Shown: positions 57,187 through 64,000 of the stretch, in pieces
Layout of the letters: each line of letters begins with the position of its first letter
Numbering within the stretch: position 1 is the stretch's first letter
NCBI GenBank assembly: GCA_014621425.1
Contig: JAANBB010000005.1
Location: 248,001 to 312,000, forward strand
Direction: 5' to 3'
DNA length: 64,000 nucleotides
DNA from: Cylindrodendrum hubeiense
Taxonomy: Eukaryota; Ascomycota; Sordariomycetes; Hypocreales; Nectriaceae
Notes under the pieces: generated by a model
Seen by the model: the letters and a program-made list of their open reading frames with translations, nothing else
The model's database searches: none
What the model was told of the DNA's origin: nothing
Made by a program: the position numbers and the translations under genes

Positions 57187-58797
57187 TGCACTTCAAAATG
57201 GCTCATTTGTAAAGTAGTCGACTTGGCGATGTATATTTTATAGAAAGATTTGTTAAGCGGAACAAGCCATCCAGTGCGAGATCGAAAATGAAACATTTGT
57301 CTCAAGAGATGCTCCCCCTCACCATACCGGATCTTATCCTCCGGGCTGCCTCCATCCTCAGCGACGCACTCGAGAACTCCACACATTCCCCCTTCCAGTG
57401 CATATCTACTCCATGAAAGAAATGCGGGAAAGTGCATGCCAAGCGATGGCTAAATCTAATGCGCCAGATATATCTAACAAATAGTATGAGACAACTCTTT
57501 TTCGTTATCATTTAGATGTGGTCTCTTGATTGAATTTACACCTGTTAGAAGACCGTTTCTGAAGCAACAGGCCATTTTTGGGAAATGATTACCACATACA
57601 TTCCATTCGCTCCTTTGATCGTCTTCGTTGCCGCGTTATTGGGATAGCATTCATGTCAAACCTCAAGTGGCCGTGCTTTTCTGTAGTTTGTTCTCAGTCG
57701 CCATCTTCTTGTCGGATTCCCCTCCGTGCATCCGGTACGTGTTCTAGACGGCCCTCAACATTGCTGCATTCGCTTCTCGAGCTAAAGAAAGCTACGTCTC
57801 TAATTTTTACTTTATGTGGAGAATGGGGTGGGTTGCGACATTCATAGTCTGGGGATGTTACCACGCATCAAGAGTGACATCTTCAAGGCGCCGTTTGAGA
57901 GTTAGTAAGGCTGAAATTCCAATAAATGTCTCGCATATGAACATCTCACTGGCCAAATAAGTGTCTCCATTCATGTCAACGGCTTAGGGCTGTACATGTA
58001 AGCATAAAATAGGGAAAGCAGCAAGACATGTTCCCATTCCATGGTAAGACAAAAGCCCATGCATACCGAGAGCTCCCTTTAGGTATAGTGTCATTGACTT
58101 GAGACGGACATTCCCATCAATGTCTCAACTCTGCACGTTGCAGCCACATGCCAGCATGTGGAGATGGCTCGAAAGCTAAGTACTTACAGTAATACCTCTC
58201 GTTGAGAAACAAGTCAAAGAAATACTGCCATCAAAGCCGCGGCCATACTACTGAGCAGACTCAAGTTAGGGTGCAGAGATCTCAGTTACGCAACATAACA
58301 AGAAAACTCAAGGACTCTGCTGGACTAGGTCTGCAAGCTAAACCGCATTCCTCCCCAACCCTCCCTTGGAAGTCTCTCAGAAAGAATAGAGTTTAGTGTG
58401 AGGGGGAAACACGTTGTAGACTAGTAGAATTCCTCTTTTTGTTTCAGAATGGAGGTCGGGAACTGGGCTGGCCAATGTAAAATCCCGTAGAAGTCGCCAT
58501 CGCGAGAAAGGAATAGCAGCCATGTGAAACAGAGTACTCCACCAAATGGAATGGAAGCCTTGGCAAGGAATTCGTCTCATATTTAGAGATTAGAGTCTAG
58601 ATAAGTGAAGATAATCAATCTTGATAGAAAATCAAAGACCGAAAGACGGAGTATGAAACGATAGCCCTCTGCTGCTCATTGTCAGTTTCCCATTTGTGAA
58701 ATTCAGACAGCCGTCACTTCTACACTCCTTTTTTTGTTGCTCCTTCTTGGGCCAGTCACTCCTTTATCTCCAGCCCTCTGACTATACCCAGGTATTC
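57187..58797. other. intergenic
   Basis: About 1.6 kb, moderately AT-rich. No supported gene or repeat. Confidence 0.4.
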
Positions 58798-61700
58798 ATG
58801 TGGGCTCGAAATTTCGCGGCTTTGCTAGCCGCAGTAGCCTATGTTGTGGCACTCCCTGCCCATGGAAATTCTACTGATCTTGTTACTGATCACGTCTTTG
58901 TGAAAGTTGTTGTCGAGGGACCCGAATGCGGTTGTACCAAGTCGGCTGCTGGACAAGACTTTGAAACCAAGCTCATCGATGCTGGCACAAATACGGGGAA
59001 CGGTGGACCCGACTCAGATCACATATATAAAAGCCCAGTCAATCGCCTAGCACCTGGCGTTCACTGGGACTGCGACACCAAACCCGCAACGAATTTGATT
59101 CCGATCGAGGCAGGAAAAGGTTCCGAATTGTACTATGGAATTACAGGTATATTCAATACCACGCACTGATTCTCATTACGGGTTCTAAATAGACGCAGAT
59201 CCCAAGGAGGCCGGCCACTGGGCGTGGCTGACATACTATTTCAACCACCCCTCGGTAAACCTGGATCAGTGCGACCACATCAAGAGCATCGAATATCGGG
59301 ATGGAGTCCTCATCATTACATTTTCAAGCCAAGAGGCCTACGATTACGCTGTCGATACCTGGTTGGCCGACGACGACCTCATCCTGGTGGGGTTCATTCC
59401 TGGATGTGGCGGTTACGATGAGAATGATAGATGCTACTTCAAGGTCAGAGATCTCAAGTACGAGGAGAAGAAGTTGAGAGTGATTGCCTATGGAAAAGCG
59501 TATAGCGCCGAGGAGCTCATCAGGGGAGGTGAAACCGAATGGGGCTGGTGGGCTCCTCGTCATGGCCTAGATGACGACGAGAACGACGGCTCTACACAAA
59601 ATGGCGGAGGTGGCGGAAGCGGCGGGAACGATGGCGGATCTGGGAGTGATGACAACGTCACGACTTTCGGAGCAAAGAGACCCCCTTGCCACCCTCCGGC
59701 TGATGACGTCTATGGTCTGCCAAGTGCCTGCCTCGGAGACTTCTTCGACTACGATCTCGATGAGGACTTGGGTGCTGAGCTTCTGAGCCAAAACTTCCAG
59801 TCATTCCTCAAGAACATTGCACCATCGTTCGCCGACGAAGCGCAAAACAAGCTCCGCGTGAAGCACCGTCGCAGCATTCACCCCCGCGACCCCGGTTTTC
59901 TTGACGATACCCTTGATTTCTTCGGCGATGTCGCCGACGGTGTTGGTGATGTCCTTGGCGATGTCGGGGAAGCACTTGGCGATGCCGCTAGCGAAGTTGG
60001 CGATTTCATCGGAGAGGTCGCTTCTGATGCATACGAAACATTCAAAGAAGCAGTATCTATCTCAGGCTCTATCAACCAAGAGTTCACATGGAAGCTTCCC
60101 GACCCAGGCTCTGATAATCCTGACGCGTCAGATTTGAAGGATAAGTCGTTGAAGCAGGTGGAGTCCCCCTGGGGAGATGCCATTTTGCTCAAAGCCTTTG
60201 GAACTCCTCCAGAAGACGAAGAAGAGGAAGGAAGCGGCGGGGGTGATGAAAAGAGCGGAGAAGACGAGGGCGGTTTCAGTGGGAGCCTCCGAATCTACTG
60301 CGTTGGTTGTGGAGTGACTGGAACTGCCCGAATTGAGGGACGAGCCGCTTTCTCCTTGGTCGAGGGCATAACCGAAGGCGTAATTGAGCTAAGCGCTGAT
60401 GTCAATTTCGTCTTCAAACTCGGAATCGAAGCCCAGCTGGTCTACAAGAAGGAATTTGAGAACGAGCTGCTGAATATCGGTCTCCCTGGCCTTTCGTACG
60501 GCGTGGTTACCATTGGGCCGAGTATTTCGCTCGCCTCAAAGGTGGAGTTTGAGGCTGCTGCCAAGGGTCAGATTCTTGCCGGCGCCGAGATGGGCTTGGT
60601 AAACGCGGTTGCCAAGATGGACTTTGTTAACCCTGGCAAAAGCGATGCTACCGGCTGGACACCTTACTTCAAGCCTGTTTTTGAGGCTTCGGGCGAGATT
60701 GTGCTTTCCGCTTCTCTTGCTCTTCCTGTCGGAATCGAGTGCGGAATTACCATCGCTGGCTTCAAGGCTGCCATTGGGCTCTACGATGAGCCTACCCTCA
60801 AAGCAAAAGCCAAGTATGATGTCTCTTTTGATATCAATGATGGCAAAGATGAAGACAAGGACGGAGAGGACGAAGAAAAGTCAGAAGATGACACATCTGG
60901 GACGTCGCTTTCGACTAGAGCTGATGGTGACGAGGAGGAGGGGGAGGAGGAGGAAGAAGACGACGACTGCGAAGGCATCAGCCTCTCACTCACCTGGCGC
61001 AATCGCGTCTACATTGGTATTACTGGACTAGACGACATCGATCTGTTCGATACCGATGATGTTGAACTAGCTGGAACGTGCATTTTGTAAGTTTGCTGAT
61101 CTACGAACGCAGCATTCGCTAACTTGAGCAGTGCGCCTGCAAATGAGGACGACAACAACGAAACTGAAACCACCGCTGACGCGACTGCCGAACCAACCGC
61201 CGACCCGACTGGGGAGCAGAATTCTGACGGAGCCACTACACCTACGGGCGACGCGGGGGATCCTGATGGCGCAACTGCAACCCCGACTGCTGGTGGAACC
61301 CCTGGCGGAAACCCTGACCCAACCGCCACTGGAACGGATGGCCAAAGTGATCCTACTGGCAACCCGGCCTCTGACAAAACCGCTGACGGAACTGCCACCG
61401 GAACGGATGGTGCAACTGATCCAACGGATGATCCGGATGCTGGTGAAACCGCCACGGGAACAGATGGAGCTAGTGATCCAACCGATAATCCGGCTTCCGA
61501 CAAAACCGATGGCCAAACCGCCACCGGAACGGACGGAACCACCAGCCCAACGGGCTCAACTGATGGTGGCACCGAAAACCAGGGCCCAATTTCGGACATT
61601 ACGGACCTGGTCGCAGGTTCAAGTGCCAAGAGTAAACTCACATATACCACCAAGCCATTGGCGAACACTGCGTATAATGAGACGGATGGAGTCCAATTTT

Positions 61701-62236
61701 CCCTACTGGTAGATCCGGATGCCACAACTTATATCGTCTCGTGCGGCAACGGCAACGTCTACGCCTTCTGGATTGAGGGCGAGGACAACCCGTATTGCTC
61801 AGAGCTGTGGGCCACCAAGAGCGACGTCCTCATCACTGACGGGGCGCAGCGCGTGGCGCACTACTATAACAACACCATGTCGACTCTGGGCGTTTCGAGA
61901 CTTCGAGTCGAGGATGTCAGCGAGATTCCCGACTCTGGTGTTGTTGTGGCTTGGGGTGCTTACGACGGATCGGATTTTGAGGGTGGAGAGGAGTATCTTT
62001 ACCTTGCCGTCGACCCTAACGATGACGTGTACTATCCCATCGTCTGCGATTTCGAGGACGGAAGTGGTTCTAAAATCTTCTTGGCAAGTGACCCAGAGGA
62101 GGGTCCTAAGCTGCTTCAAAGCGAGGATCTCATCTATACTGTTACTGGCGGCAAGGTAACTGAGTGCTTTGCTATCTGGCTGTTACAAGGTGTTTACGCC
62201 GATGATACTACGGACACGAAGGGCACAGATAGCTAG
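58798..62236 (+). CDS. large secreted acidic protein with dibasic site and Thr/Asp repeat region
   Basis: Exons are 58798-59146, 59193-61086 and 61132-62236 (introns 46 and 45 nt), giving 1115 residues. A signal peptide (WARNFAALLAAVAYVVALPA) leads a folded N-terminal domain (ELYYGIT; LTYYFNHPSVNLDQCDHIKS). A Gly/Asp linker follows, then a dibasic site KHRRSIHP near residue 343 that could be a Kex2-type cut. After it come an amphipathic Asp/Gly/Val stretch, a long beta-rich domain (residues about 450-700), a very acidic segment (GEEEEEDDD) and a low-complexity region repeating a TATGTDG / DPTDNPASDKT theme four to five times. It ends in a C-terminal beta-rich domain. It resembles large fungal secreted proteins of unnamed-domain type; I cannot assign a function. 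The first acceptor is ambiguous (59192 or 59198, two codons apart, both in phase). Confidence 0.75.
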
Positions 62237-63565
62237 GTGTGATATTTTTTGTGATTTTCTAGGGCTATTTAAATACTTCCTCATATACTGCATTTCCAAT
62301 TATACTCGAGCGTCTTCATCGCTTCAGGTGGTATTAACAAAAGCTGAAGACATAATGTATATTATTATATTATTAGGAACTCTAAGTGCATGCGACTTTA
62401 AAGGGCACAGTTTGAACTGCGTACACGGTCATTGAGAAACGCGTAGAGTGGTTTCAGTGTCCTGTCACAAGTCCTGTAGGGTAGGGGCTATGGCCTCGAT
62501 ATCGCGTCTGTTCCAAACTGTTGATGGATGATTCGGTTCACCACTGGCAGTGCTTACACAGTTGAAATGAGCATATGGAAAACTGAAACGCATATACTGT
62601 CTCTATCGTACGACAATTCTTCGTTTGGCTTAGTGGATGCTCGAACGGTTCGTCGATGCTACGAGAGAAAATGGCAACAAAAGCGGGGCCAGCTGTGGAC
62701 GAGGCAGACAGACAAAACACCTATCCAAAGATAACTTAACGTTAATGATAAGCATATCCAGCCCTTCAGATTGGACCCCGAAAAGACTCAGCCCGTCCCC
62801 CTGAACTGGGGAAATGCGTCTATATAAATCTCAGGGCGATGCATCGATGCTATATGGGGACCTGATCCGGGATCGGGCGCTACCCACGGGGCGCTCCCTG
62901 ACACCCCCTGAGCGTTGAGAGCCAGCGCCTTCGCACCGGCGAGCCCCGTCTTGGCAGGGGAAATTGCGCACGGAGGAACAATAAGGAAGACGAGAAGGAA
63001 GAAAGGTGCTGACTGGGCAGCGAATGGCTGCCGGCCCCAGGGCTGTGTGAGACCTAGAGAGCTCCGCCTTGTGGCGGCCAGGGGATACAGGGGGGATCCA
63101 TGTCGTAGGGCCTCAGCCTGTGGCATTGTGTGTGTGTGTGCCTCTCGCGCGGCTGGACGGAGGCAGTGAAGGGAAAACGGGCTGCAGCGGGAATTGAAGC
63201 ATCGACTCTGGACCTCTTATCGAGAGACAGCCCCCTGCGCACGCACGTGTATCGCTGCTGGCATTGCCGAGGACTCCTGGCGACCCTGGGAATCCTCTGA
63301 ATCCTGCTCCAGCCGCGGCTCTCGAACGCTGGCGAGCCTATGAGGACGGCCTCGCTGTAGGGCGGGGGCTGTGTGCGCCGTTGTACCTCCCTAGTCCAGG
63401 CTAGCCGATTCCGAGCGCATAGTACGTATCTCGCGCTGTACCGCGTACATATGTGGCTTGAACCCCTGGAGCCGGAGCGCGATATTAGGCGTCCCCGCAC
63501 CCAACATCTCTTTCAAAGTTCAGTTCAACCGTCTCCTCTTTGATGCACATACGTCCCGTGGCGTG
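62237..63565. other. intergenic and promoter of the terminal regulator gene
   Basis: AT-rich on the left, GC-rich on the right (from about 62780). Open frames in the GC-rich part are unsupported. Confidence 0.4.
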
Positions 63566-64000
63566 ATGGCCTCCTCCAGTGATTCCAGTCCTCAGGCGTC
63601 TGACGGCCTCGACATGGGCATGGGCGTCTTTGCGGTCCCCGAGGCCCACGAGGTCCCCGAGGTCCCCGAGGTGCCCTTGGCCTTTAACCCGACCTCGTCC
63701 GCCCAGGTGCTCCGCGGCCACGGCGACGCGTCAACTCGTACATCGTCCATCCACGCGGTTCCATCTGCCTGCCTTGCCTGTGTGAGTTTGATAACCTCCG
63801 CGTCTTCGTGACAACTCCCCGTCAGAGCCTAACCTAACCCCGCCCCAGCGCTCCAAGCACCTCAAGTGCGATGGCTGGAAACCTTGCTCCCGCTGCACCT
63901 CGGCCAACCTAGAGTGCACCTACATCGCATCTCGCCGTGGCTACAAGGGCCCGGGGCGTAAAAGGCACCAGCAGCCCGCCAAGAGCCTTGTCTTGATGCC
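63566..64000 (+). CDS. Zn(II)2Cys6 transcription factor, 5' part (cut by window end)
   Basis: Exon 1 is 63566-63781, and exon 2 starts at 63849 and is open to the window end; the 67-nt intron has donor GTGAGT, branch cctaac and acceptor ccccag. The intron falls inside the zinc cluster, which reads ACLAC then RSKHLKCDGWKPCSRCTSAN and LEC after joining. This is a complete CX2CX6CX5CX2C..C set, followed by a basic linker (GYKGPGRKRH). The ATG at 63566 opens MASSSDSSPQASDGLDMGMG. A Val-Pro-Glu repeat (EVPEVPEVP) precedes the cluster. Target genes are unknown. Confidence 0.85.

Noticed and set aside
61009..61725. Minus-strand frame of Val/Ser/Pro repeats
   Set aside because: Mirror image of the coding repeats in the large secreted protein.
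1..64000. CRISPR arrays, tRNA and rRNA genes
   Set aside because: No spaced direct repeats, cloverleaf-like blocks or rRNA cores were recognised by eye; short tRNAs with introns could still be missed.

Overview
The window reads as nuclear DNA of a filamentous ascomycete (Pezizomycotina, most likely a Sordariomycete). The evidence is the gene content (HET-domain protein, Zn(II)2Cys6 regulators, rhodopsin-like 7-TM protein, expansin-like protein, fungal-type MATE and APC transporters), many 45-80 nt introns with GT..AG ends and CTNAC-type branch sites, and an AT-rich, mutation-decayed flank. I see no rRNA, tRNA, CRISPR array or intact transposon. Exon borders below were set by hand: donor, acceptor and phase all agree and the joined protein restores a family motif or an open frame.

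Region by region. (1) 1-21 kb is a gene-poor accessory stretch. It holds the tail of a two-domain beta-rich protein, a small Gly/Phe repeat gene with a probable GC-AG intron, two diverged copies of a dispersed repeat, an orphan gene, a broken subtilisin-family (S8) gene, a DUF829/PaxU-like hydrolase gene with a stray fragment of itself 3.4 kb away, a HET gene, a patatin-like phospholipase gene, a small two-exon gene and a secreted expansin-like gene. HET, patatin and S8 are domain types that recur in fungal allorecognition and immune-like proteins. (2) 21-26 kb holds an F-box-like protein and a five-exon MATE transporter. (3) 26.2-39.2 kb looks like a catabolic cluster: choline-oxidase-like GMC flavoenzyme, betaine-aldehyde-type aldehyde dehydrogenase, APC permease divergent from it, class II aldolase/adducin protein, gamma-butyrobetaine-type 2-oxoglutarate dioxygenase and a Zn(II)2Cys6 regulator. 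Together these suggest uptake and breakdown of choline or carnitine-like trimethylammonium compounds. A near-perfect 29-bp inverted repeat lies in the divergent promoter. (4) 39.7-51.5 kb is transport-rich: an HMT1/ABCB6-type ABC half-transporter, a second intronless MATE, a rhodopsin-like membrane protein and a second APC permease; a 20-bp minisatellite precedes the last. (5) 52.9-64 kb holds a secreted beta-lactamase-like serine hydrolase, an aminotransferase lacking its usual N-terminal part, a 1115-residue secreted acidic repeat protein and the 5' end of another Zn(II)2Cys6 regulator cut by the window edge.

The most interesting hypothesis is the quaternary-amine cluster at 26-39 kb. Second is the HET/patatin/S8 neighbourhood at 8.5-16.6 kb. 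Substrates and functions are inferred from motifs and neighbours only.
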